Assembly (NCBI GenBank): GCA_913030785.1
Contig: CAJWER010000222.1
Span: 1-5,175, forward strand
DNA from: an uncultured Chloroflexota bacterium
GTDB taxonomy: Bacteria; Chloroflexota; Dehalococcoidia; Lucifugimonadales; CAJWER01
Length of the DNA: 5,175 nt
Reading direction: 5' to 3'
The translations under genes and the position numbers were made by a program. This document shows positions 1 to 5,143 of this stretch, in pieces (positions within the stretch are counted from its first letter, which is position 1; every line of letters begins with the position of its first letter). Below the pieces are notes generated by a model that saw only the letters and a program-made list of their open reading frames with translations, did not search any database and was not told where the DNA came from.

Positions 1-24
1 GGAGTAGGCGGGGCAGAAGATTTG

Positions 25-82
25 CCAGCTATAGCAAAAGAGCGGCTCCGCAAGACCGGAGCCGCTCTTTTGCTATAGCTGG
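25..82. terminator. Strong bidirectional-type hairpin terminator with perfect 26-bp arms
   Basis: The arms at 25-50 and 57-82 are exact reverse complements, with a 6-base loop (CAAGAC, 51-56). The inner part is a GC-rich stem (40-50 with 57-67), flanked by AAAA at 36-39 and TTTT at 68-71. It therefore has the form of a rho-independent terminator on either strand. The reading frame on the minus strand stops at 102, so the hairpin lies 19 bases beyond its stop codon, as expected for its transcription terminator. The stem continues past the A/T tracts for ten further base pairs on the outer side, longer than a minimal terminator needs. Direct sequence observation; the terminator role is inferred. 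Confidence 0.85.
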
Positions 83-101
83 ATGGACTGCAGTTGTCGA
101 T

Positions 102-527
102 TTAGAAACTGAAATTGAGGCCGATGCTGATTTCGCTGTGGGCGACTGTTTTGTCCTCCGTGCCGGAATTGACTAGCTCGTCGATTGCGCCTGCGGGCAC
201 TTCCACGCCGGTCTCGCCTTCAATCTCGCTCGCGATCTGGTCCTTTAAGGCGTTGGTCGCCAAGGCCGTCACCGAAAAGACCGAATACCGGCGCAGGTCT
301 ACCCGCAAGGACAGCTTGTCGTTCAGCGCATAGCGGGCGCCACCACCATAGCTGAAAGCGCGGTTGGTCTGCGTGTCGGCTACGGCCGAAAGCGCCGCCT
401 GGGCGGCATCGGCATTGACGTCGAAAATCGCGACCTTGGCGCCGGCCGCGGCCAGTGAATGGCATATGCGACCACCGAGTCCGCCACTGCCCCCAGTCAC
501 GACGGCGACAGCACCATTCAAGTCCAT
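102..527 (-). CDS. Chimeric frame: SDR dehydrogenase N-terminus joined to outer-membrane beta-barrel C-terminus
   Basis: This 141-residue frame joins two unrelated halves. Residues 1 to about 48 are the start of a short-chain dehydrogenase/reductase: a beta strand, the cofactor motif TGGSGGLG at 11-18, a helix, then a second strand ending IFDVN, whose Asp36 usually favours NAD. The SDR then stops; the catalytic Tyr-x-x-x-Lys region is absent and a normal SDR has about 250 residues. From about residue 52 the text is that of a small outer-membrane barrel: GGGARYALNDKLSLRVDLR (61-79), a polar loop, and a final strand with alternating I133, I135, L137, F139, F141, ending in Phe as barrels recognised by BamA do. 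There is no signal peptide, so the product could not be exported as written. The start is well supported: GGAGGGG at 533-539 lies 5 bases before ATG (525-527). The join falls near 371-389. Either an assembly chimera or a recombination scar; a functional fusion is unlikely. Confidence 0.6.
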   Translation of the reverse strand: MDLNGAVAVVTGGSGGLGGRICHSLAAAGAKVAIFDVNADAAQAALSAVADTQTNRAFSYGGGARYALNDKLSLRVDLRRYSVFSVTALATNALKDQIASEIEGETGVEVPAGAIDELVNSGTEDKTVAHSEISIGLNFSF

Positions 528-723
528 AAAAGCCCCTCCAGATTGGCGGTGCAGTATCGACCTAGACCCGCGGCACGATATGCTGCATCGAACGAGTGAT
601 GTGTGCGAAATTATAGCATGGGGTGGGACCCCTGACGCGCCGTCAGCAGAGTTTCGGAAGATCGGTGCCAGCCCACTTATCAGCTAGTCGATGAGTCGAA
701 TTTCATAGTTGACGTCATCAACA

Positions 724-741
724 TCCGGTAATAAGACCGGA
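724..741. repeat. 18-bp dyad (possible operator or 5'-leader hairpin) before the 6PGDH gene
   Basis: TCCGGT (724-729) and ACCGGA (736-741) are perfect reverse complements around AATAAG. The dyad ends 7 bases before the GGAGG of the 6-phosphogluconate dehydrogenase gene. A TTGACG hexamer at 709-714 could be a -35 box, but the best partner 17 bases on (TAAGAC, 732-737) is weak. The dyad could bind a regulator or fold in the leader. Six-base arms are short enough to arise by chance. Confidence 0.3.
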
Positions 742-748
742 CAATCTT

Positions 749-753
749 GGAGG
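749..753 (+). promoter_or_regulatory. Ribosome-binding site fixing the 6PGDH start
   Basis: GGAGG lies 6 bases before the ATG at 760. The frame is open further upstream to an ATG at 709, but the 17 extra residues are not part of the Rossmann fold and have no comparable site, so 760 is the start. Confidence 0.8.
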
Positions 754-759
754 TGTGTG

Positions 760-1665
760 ATGGAACTCGGGATGGTCGGACTTGGCCGGATGGGTGGAAA
801 TATGGCGCAGCGCCTGCTCGAGGGCGGCCACAGTATCGTTGCGTACGACCCAGGCGTCGAGGCCGTTGAGGCTGTCGAGGCACTGGGCGCTCGTGCTGGA
901 AATTCCCTCGAAGATTTGGTGTCGCTGCTCTCTCCACCCAGGGCGGTGTGGTCCATGGTGCCGTCGGGAAGCATAACGGAGGACACGGTTTCGGCTCTGG
1001 GGGACCTGCTCTCCCCCGGCGACACAATCGTGGACGGTGGCAACTCCAACTACAAGGACAGCGTACGCAGGGCGTCCGAGTTGGGCAAGAAGGGCGTGAC
1101 GTTCCTCGACGCTGGCACCAGTGGAGGTATATGGGGGCTCACCGAGGGATACAGCCTGATGGTAGGTGGCGAAAAGGAAGCGTTTCAGCGATTGGAACAG
1201 GTCTTCCAGACGCTAGCTCCTGGGCCTGACCATGGCTACGGCCACGTCGGTCCCGCGGGTGCCGGGCACTTCGTCAAAATGGTGCACAACGGGATCGAGT
1301 ACGGGATGATGCAGGCGTATGCGGAGGGTTTCGAGCTGATGGAAGCCAAGGAGCAGTTCGGGCTCGACCTCGCGCAGATCTCAGAGATATGGCGCTACGG
1401 AAGTGTCGTACGCTCCTGGCTTCTGGACCTGACAGCTGCGGCACTGCAGGAAGATCCGGAGCTTTCCGGTCTGCAGGCCTACGTCGACGACTCCGGGGAG
1501 GGACGTTGGACGGTCGAGGAGTCTATCGAGCTCGCAATACCAATTCCAGTGATTTCGGCTTCGCTTCAGGCCAGATTCCGGTCACGCCAGGATGGCCCAT
1601 TCGGCGTAAAGCTCCTCGCAGCGATGCGCAACCAGTTCGGAGGACATGCCGTAAAGAAGGCGTAG
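760..1665 (+). CDS. gnd: 6-phosphogluconate dehydrogenase, decarboxylating, short type
   Basis: Cytosolic enzyme of the oxidative pentose phosphate pathway, converting 6-phosphogluconate to ribulose 5-phosphate and CO2 with reduction of NAD(P). The 301 residues match the short class of the family (about 300, against about 470 in E. coli Gnd). The Rossmann motif GLGRMG is at 7-12. DGGNSNYKDSVRR at 92-104 and TSGG at 120-123 are the substrate-contact loops. The catalytic block VKMVHNGIEYG at 172-182 holds the expected Lys173 and Glu180. The C-terminal RNQFGGH (290-296) supplies the Arg and His, six apart, that close the active site from the partner subunit in the long enzymes. Asp30 at the end of the second beta strand (VAYD) suggests NAD rather than NADP, which is inference. 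The start follows a GGAGG at 749-753. The gene heads a probable operon: the damaged epimerase gene begins 13 bases after its stop. All key residues are present, so it looks functional. Confidence 0.93.
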   Translation: MELGMVGLGRMGGNMAQRLLEGGHSIVAYDPGVEAVEAVEALGARAGNSLEDLVSLLSPPRAVWSMVPSGSITEDTVSALGDLLSPGDTIVDGGNSNYKDSVRRASELGKKGVTFLDAGTSGGIWGLTEGYSLMVGGEKEAFQRLEQVFQTLAPGPDHGYGHVGPAGAGHFVKMVHNGIEYGMMQAYAEGFELMEAKEQFGLDLAQISEIWRYGSVVRSWLLDLTAAALQEDPELSGLQAYVDDSGEGRWTVEESIELAIPIPVISASLQARFRSRQDGPFGVKLLAAMRNQFGGHAVKKA

Positions 1666-1678
1666 CGAGGGCTCCAGC

Positions 1679-2423
1679 ATGCATGAAATCGCAAGAGCCT
1701 CAATGGATGGCGTCCCGTACGTCACGACCGACCAGATGCGCGAGGTCGACCGTTTGATGGTCGAGGAGTACGGGATAGTGCTGCTCCAGATGATGGAGAA
1801 CGCCGGCCGCGGACTGGCTCGTCTGGTGCGAGACCGCTTCCTGGGTGGCGATGCTCGAGGGGGACGTGTGATGGTGTTTGCAGGTGGTGGAGGCAACGGA
1901 GGTGGGGGTCTTGTGTCTGCGCGCCGGCTGGCCGGATGAAGGGACGCCGTGCAGGTAATTCTGGCTAACGAACCAGACCGGCTATCTGAGGTTACAGGTC
2001 ATCAGCTAGCGTTCCTGGAGCGTGTGGGCGTGCCGTACACGGTGGCCAGCGACGACGTAGTAGCGATTCCGGCAGATGATATGGTTATCGACGCACTTGT
2101 CGGCTACAGCCTGTCGGGGGTCCCGCGGGGGGCCGCGGCAGCCCTTATTCGCGAGGCAAACGGTACCGCCGCTCCCGTTCTATCGCTGGACTCGCCGTCC
2201 GGGGTGGATACTGCCACAGACGAGGTGTACGAGCCCGCGATTGAAGCTACCGAGTCACTGACGCTTGCCCTTCCCAAGGTGGGGCTTCGCGCAGCCGAGG
2301 CGTCACGTCGGTGAGCTGTACCTCGCTGACATTGGAGTTCCGCCTGAGCTGTATACGAGGCCGTTGATAGGGCTGGAAGTTGGGCCCGTGTTTGCAAAGG
2401 ACGACCTGCTAAGCATCTGGTGA
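1679..2423 (+). pseudogene. nnrE: NAD(P)H-hydrate epimerase (YjeF N-terminal family), broken by a stop and a frameshift
   Basis: The family epimerises R-NAD(P)HX to the S form so that a dehydratase can restore NAD(P)H; it is a metabolite-repair enzyme of the cytosol. The start at 1679 follows GAGGG (1667-1671) by 7 bases. The first part carries the usual opening, YVTTDQMREVDRLMVEEYG and QMMENAG. An in-frame TGA at 1937-1939 interrupts it after LVSARRLAG. The same frame then resumes with RDAVQVILANEPDRL and contains VIDALVGYSLSG (Asp codon 2090-2092) and LSLDSPSGVD (Asp codon 2189-2191), both typical. Near 2300-2304 the frame shifts by one base, because the expected C-terminus HVGELYLADIGVPPELY is read from 2304 and ends at TGA 2421-2423. 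Without the lesions the protein would be about 248 residues, normal for a stand-alone epimerase. The motif normally GPGNNGGDG reads GGGGNGGGG here, losing an Asn and the Asp. CGA (Arg) to TGA is the simplest origin of the stop. Sequencing error remains possible, but the motif erosion favours real decay. Confidence 0.8.
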
Positions 2424-2425
2424 CG

Positions 2426-2437
2426 CGCAAGCTTGCG
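2426..2437. repeat. 12-bp perfect palindrome in the convergent gap
   Basis: CGCAAGCTTGCG is its own reverse complement and begins 3 bases after the stop of the epimerase gene. There is no loop or T tract, so it is not a convincing terminator. It may be coincidence. Confidence 0.3.
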
Positions 2438-2476
2438 AATAACGGGGTCCCAAATTGGCGGAGCTATTTTCAGCGG

Positions 2477-2492
2477 CTGAGGGAGTCCTCAG
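2477..2492 (-). terminator. Weak hairpin after the sulfur-carrier gene
   Basis: CTGAGG (2477-2482) and CCTCAG (2487-2492) pair perfectly across a 4-base loop, three bases beyond the stop of the minus-strand carrier gene. No T run follows on either strand, so it is at best a non-canonical terminator or an RNA 3'-end stabiliser for the threonine synthase operon. Confidence 0.3.
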
Positions 2493-2495
2493 ATG

Positions 2496-2777
2496 CTATC
2501 GAGACCCGCCGGCGACCGCAGGAACGACACTGATCTCGTCTCCGTCGCTGGTGTCCGTTTTTAGGCCGTCCAGAAACCGCACATCCTCGCCGTTTATGTA
2601 GATGTTGACGAAGTTGCGAAGCTCGCCTGCTTCGTCGCAAAGACGGTCCTTGATGCCGGTAAACTGCGCTTCGAGAGCGTCCACGACTTCGCCCAGATTT
2701 TCACCTTCTACCGAGACCTTGTCTTCGCCTTGGGTCAGCCGCCGTAGCGGCGTCGGAATTCTCACCATCACGCTCAT
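2496..2777 (-). CDS. CysO/MoaD-like ubiquitin-fold sulfur carrier protein
   Basis: A 93-residue beta-grasp protein of the MoaD/ThiS superfamily. In this family the C-terminal Gly-Gly is adenylated by an E1-like enzyme and turned into a thiocarboxylate that donates sulfur. The closest match I recall is CysO of Mycobacterium tuberculosis, which feeds sulfur to the cysteine synthase CysM. Shared features are the opening VRIPTPLRRLT (5-15), the helix with LGEVVDALEAQF (28-39), and the stretch FVNIYINGEDVRF (56-68) leading through DGDEISVVPAVAGG (78-91). Oddly, Ser-Arg follows the Gly-Gly, so the protein would need trimming before activation, as is known for carriers paired with JAMM-type metalloproteases. 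It is the last gene of the minus-strand operon, 44 bases after the NIL protein gene. GGAGG on the minus strand lies 9 bases before the ATG at 2775-2777. The sulfur acceptor here is unknown; molybdopterin is less likely given the CysO-like text and the context. Confidence 0.85.
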   Translation of the reverse strand: MSVMVRIPTPLRRLTQGEDKVSVEGENLGEVVDALEAQFTGIKDRLCDEAGELRNFVNIYINGEDVRFLDGLKTDTSDGDEISVVPAVAGGSR

Positions 2778-2821
2778 GCTCTGGGTCCTCCGGTGTTTGT
2801 CGCAGGCCGATACGGTGTGTC

Positions 2822-3064
2822 TCAGCCTTCTACTATACTACCGCCAACGGGGTCGACCCGCACGCCTTTGGAGGCGATCCAGTCGACGCCGCTGGATATT
2901 GCCTCTTCGGACCCTTCAAGCTCCAAAACCACCCATCCGGCGTCTTCAACCACCTCGGCTCGTCGAATGTTGGTGACGATATCGAACTTGTGGCCTAGCT
3001 CGTGGATCAGCGGCTCGGTGATCAACGTAGGTGGGAACGTGAATTTCAGTCGTCTTCGTGCCAT
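2822..3064 (-). CDS. Stand-alone NIL-domain protein
   Basis: An 80-residue protein consisting almost entirely of one NIL domain, an ACT-like alpha-beta fold best known as the C-terminal methionine-sensing domain of the ABC transporter subunit MetN. It also occurs with ferredoxin domains in proteins tied to homocysteine synthesis in methanogens. The domain runs from about residue 4 (RRLKFTFPPTLITEPLI) through GHKFDIVTNIRRAEV (24-38), the strand WVVLELEG (44-51) and DWIASKGVRVDPV (61-73). No ATPase, ferredoxin or membrane segment is attached. The gene lies between threonine synthase and the sulfur carrier, all on the minus strand, so a regulatory or scaffold role in sulfur amino acid synthesis is likely but unproven. 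The ATG at 3062-3064 is preferred because GAGGGG at 3072-3077 lies 7 bases upstream. A GTG at 3077-3079, overlapping the threonine synthase stop as GTGA, would add five residues and is the alternative. Confidence 0.82.
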   Translation of the reverse strand: MARRRLKFTFPPTLITEPLIHELGHKFDIVTNIRRAEVVEDAGWVVLELEGSEEAISSGVDWIASKGVRVDPVGGSIVEG

Positions 3065-3071
3065 ATCCGCT

Positions 3072-3077
3072 CCCCTC
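3072..3077 (-). promoter_or_regulatory. Ribosome-binding site of the NIL-domain gene, overlapping the threonine synthase stop
   Basis: GAGGGG on the minus strand overlaps the TGA of the upstream gene (3076-3078) and lies 7 bases before the ATG at 3062-3064. This arrangement suggests translational coupling and favours the ATG over the overlapping GTG. Confidence 0.65.
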
Positions 3078-4308
3078 ACGGCTTCAGATACGCCGCCATA
3101 TTCTCCTCAAAGGACTTGTAGGTGGGCCTGATGTTGATGGGTTTAGCGATGTCGCTGACGACCTCCTGTGTCTTCAGGCCGTTGCCGGTGATGAAGGCCA
3201 CAGTGACCTCGTCGCGCTTGATCGCACCACTCTCAGCCAGTTTGCGGAGCCCGGATATGACGACACCACCGGCGGTCTCCGTGAAAATCCCTTCGGTTTC
3301 GGCGAGCAGTTGTATGCCCTCGACGATCTCGTCCTCTGGGGCGGCAACCGCTGTCCCTCCGGTGTCCTGGAGGGTCTGGACAGCGTACGGGCCCGCGGCC
3401 GGATCGCCGATCGCTAGCGACTTGGCGATTGTGTCCGCCTTCACCGGTTGCACTACCCTGGAGCCTTTTTCGAAGGCCTGCACGATGGGTGAGCACCCTT
3501 GGGGCTGTGCCAGGTGCATGTTCGTTCTTGCACTGTCGATCAGTCCGACATCGGCCAACTCGGTGAGGCCCTTCCATATCTTCGTGTGCAATTCGCCTGA
3601 AGCGGCGGGCACGACACAGTTGTCCGGGGCACGCCAGCCTAACTGTTCCGCGACCTCATATCCGAGAGTCTTACTGCCCTCGGCGTAGTAGGGACGCATG
3701 TTGATATTGACGAAGGCCCATCGCAGGTCGTCCGCAAGCTCGCTGCAGAGACGGTTTACCTGGTCGTAGCTGCCGTCGACAGCCACCATCGTAGGGCCGT
3801 AGACCGAGGCGCCAACGATCTTGCCAGACTCCAGATCGCCCGGAAAGAAGACGACCGTCTTCATGCCGGACTTGGCGCCATGGGCTGCTACGGAGCCCAT
3901 AAGGTTCCCTGTGGAGACGCAGGCGAGGACCTCGAACTCGAACTCCAGCGCCTTCGTTGTGGTTATGGATACGGGCCGGTCCTTGAAAGAGAACGAGGGA
4001 TTGACACTGTCATTCTTGATGTACAGGTTATCCAACCCGAGTTTCTGGCCCAGGTTATTGGCCTTCAACAGCGGGGTGAATCCTGTGCCCAGATCCACCG
4101 CATTCTCGGCCTCTACCGGCAGAAAATCGTGGTAACGCCATATCGTATGGGGCCCTTCGGCGATGCTTTTCCTGGTCACGGTCCTGGCAATGGAGCCGTA
4201 GTCATACGCGACTTCAAGCGGGCCGAAGCAGTATTCACAGGCATTTATGGGCTCTATCGGATAATCGCGGCTGCACTCTCTACAGCGTAGCGACGTGACG
4301 TGGGACAA
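3076..4308 (-). CDS. thrC: Threonine synthase (PLP-dependent)
   Basis: Converts O-phosphohomoserine to threonine and phosphate with pyridoxal phosphate, in the cytosol, at the branch between threonine and methionine synthesis. The 410 residues fit the class with an N-terminal zinc ribbon: CREC at 9-12 and CEYC at 24-27. Fold type II PLP motifs follow in order: TGFTPLLKANNLG (75-87), NPSFSFKDRP (103-112) with Lys109 as the cofactor lysine, STGNLMGSVAAHGAKSG (132-148) for the phosphate loop, PAASGELHTKIWKG (234-247), and TGNGLKT (374-380) near the end. The start is a TTG at 4306-4308. An in-frame TAA lies directly before it and no other start precedes the zinc ribbon; GGAGG at 4319-4323 is 10 bases upstream. 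It is the first gene of the minus-strand operon with the NIL protein and sulfur carrier. Related enzymes such as cysteate synthase share the fold, so use of another nucleophile cannot be excluded from sequence alone. Confidence 0.92.
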   Translation of the reverse strand: MSHVTSLRCRECSRDYPIEPINACEYCFGPLEVAYDYGSIARTVTRKSIAEGPHTIWRYHDFLPVEAENAVDLGTGFTPLLKANNLGQKLGLDNLYIKNDSVNPSFSFKDRPVSITTTKALEFEFEVLACVSTGNLMGSVAAHGAKSGMKTVVFFPGDLESGKIVGASVYGPTMVAVDGSYDQVNRLCSELADDLRWAFVNINMRPYYAEGSKTLGYEVAEQLGWRAPDNCVVPAASGELHTKIWKGLTELADVGLIDSARTNMHLAQPQGCSPIVQAFEKGSRVVQPVKADTIAKSLAIGDPAAGPYAVQTLQDTGGTAVAAPEDEIVEGIQLLAETEGIFTETAGGVVISGLRKLAESGAIKRDEVTVAFITGNGLKTQEVVSDIAKPINIRPTYKSFEENMAAYLKP

Positions 4309-4436
4309 TTAAAGAGGACCTCCGAGCGGACGGGAATTACCGGGACATGCATCCCCGACCTCGTGTAAGGGAGGGGAAGCATACAAAATGGTAGCAACAG
4401 CCACGAATGGCTGTCAAGAAAGCTCGACCCGTTTGG

Positions 4437-4465
4437 TTGAAGGGCCACAGGTCGCCCCTTATACT
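4437..4465 (+). promoter_or_regulatory. Candidate sigma-70 promoter for the Lon-domain gene
   Basis: TTGAAG (4437-4442) and TATACT (4460-4465) are separated by 17 bases. They match 4 of 6 and 5 of 6 positions of the standard -35 and -10 boxes. Transcription would begin near 4472, about 27 bases before the ATG at 4499 and downstream of the earlier ATG at 4388. If used, it means the shorter protein is the one made. Confidence 0.45.
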
Positions 4466-4486
4466 GCCGATACCAACTCCTTGTTT

Positions 4487-4490
4487 GAGG
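4487..4490 (+). promoter_or_regulatory. Ribosome-binding site for the internal start of the Lon-domain protein
   Basis: GAGG lies 8 bases before the ATG at 4499, where family homology begins. The rival ATG at 4388 has a purine-rich stretch (GAGGGG, 4371-4376) 11 bases upstream, so the choice rests mainly on homology and the promoter position. Confidence 0.5.
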
Positions 4491-4498
4491 CGAGCTTG

Positions 4499-5143
4499 AT
4501 GGAGCAAGGCAACCGAGTACTGCCCCTGTTTCCACTTAGCGCTGTGCTGTTCCCAGACGCGGCGATGCCGCTGCGCATCTTCGAGGATCGTTACAAGCTG
4601 ATGGTGCAGCGCTGTCTCGAATCAGACTCCGAGTTTGGGGTCGTCCTGATCAAGTCTGGGTTCGAAGTCGGCGGGCCGGCGGAAACCTACTCTGTAGGTA
4701 CCGTAGCTCGGATATTTGACGTGCAACGGCGCGACGACGGGACTACGCGTATCGCCGTCGCTGGGCGTGAGCGCTTCCGAATAGATTCCATCACCCAGCA
4801 GTTCCCTTACTTGGAAGGGCAGGTGACTCTGTTGGCGGAGGATTCTGGCGCGGCTCTCTCCCAGGACGAACTGATGGCGGTGCGAAGGATCACCGCCGCA
4901 CAGGTGCGCCTGGTGCATGGACTGAACGGAGGATGGATTCGTGAACCCAGCCTGCCTGACGACCCGGTGACCCTATCCTACTTTATCGCTGCGCTCCTTC
5001 AAGTGGAGGGCGATGAGAAGCAGGCAGTACTCGAGGAGTCAACGACCGCCGACCGTCTCAAGTTGGAGCTGAGCCTCCTCAAGCGGGATTGCGCGGGGCT
5101 AAAGGAGCGTGTCGCCAAAAAGCTTGGTAGGGAGTCCGGCTAG
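4499..5143 (+). CDS. Stand-alone Lon N-terminal (substrate-binding) domain protein
   Basis: A 214-residue protein made only of the LON substrate-binding domain. It lacks the AAA ATPase and the Ser-Lys protease domains of true Lon. Such proteins are widespread in bacteria and their role is not settled; peptide binding or a proteolysis adaptor function is a guess from the Lon parent. Family signatures are clear: LPLFPLSAVLFPDAAMPLRIFEDRYKLM broken across residues 8-35, FGVVLIKSG (46-54), GTVARIFDVQ (67-76), the strand pair around RIAVAGRERFRI (84-95), and a helical C-terminal half with LSYFIAALLQ (159-168) and a Leu-rich helix, DRLKLELSLLKRD (185-197). The usual length is about 190-225 residues. 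The frame is open upstream to an ATG at 4388, adding 37 residues of low-complexity polar text with no family match; the start at 4499 has its own GAGG and a promoter-like site before it. It is divergent from threonine synthase, sharing the spacer 4309-4498. Confidence 0.85.
   Translation: MEQGNRVLPLFPLSAVLFPDAAMPLRIFEDRYKLMVQRCLESDSEFGVVLIKSGFEVGGPAETYSVGTVARIFDVQRRDDGTTRIAVAGRERFRIDSITQQFPYLEGQVTLLAEDSGAALSQDELMAVRRITAAQVRLVHGLNGGWIREPSLPDDPVTLSYFIAALLQVEGDEKQAVLEESTTADRLKLELSLLKRDCAGLKERVAKKLGRESG

Noticed and set aside
364..687. Plus-strand open frame across the SDR start and the intergenic region
   Set aside because: Most of it is antisense to the SDR segment. The rest has no ribosome-binding site or familiar motif.
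709..759. Upstream ATG for 6-phosphogluconate dehydrogenase
   Set aside because: The extra 17 residues precede the first beta strand and lack family similarity, and the strong GGAGG serves the ATG at 760.
528..759. Search for a tRNA, small RNA or riboswitch in the widest clear gap on the left
   Set aside because: No cloverleaf, T-loop sequence or recognised riboswitch core was seen, only the short dyad reported separately.
680..1049. Minus-strand open frames opposite the start of the 6-phosphogluconate dehydrogenase gene
   Set aside because: They are antisense shadows of the Rossmann-fold coding region, with low-complexity Pro/Arg/Ser-rich translations.
1937..1939. TGA in the epimerase read as selenocysteine or as a recoded Trp
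   Set aside because: TGA ends threonine synthase and the NIL gene normally. No Cys is expected at this position in the family, and a second, unrelated frameshift follows.
2295..2310. Programmed ribosomal frameshift in the epimerase gene
   Set aside because: No slippery heptamer is present and the gene already has an upstream stop, so simple decay or error is the better explanation.
3122..3688. Long plus-strand open frame opposite threonine synthase
   Set aside because: It lies wholly antisense to a gene with clear catalytic motifs, and its translation matches no recognisable family.
4341..4357. CGGG/CCCG dyad around ATGCAT in the divergent spacer
   Set aside because: The outer arms and the inner ATGCAT have different centres, so it is not a single symmetrical site.
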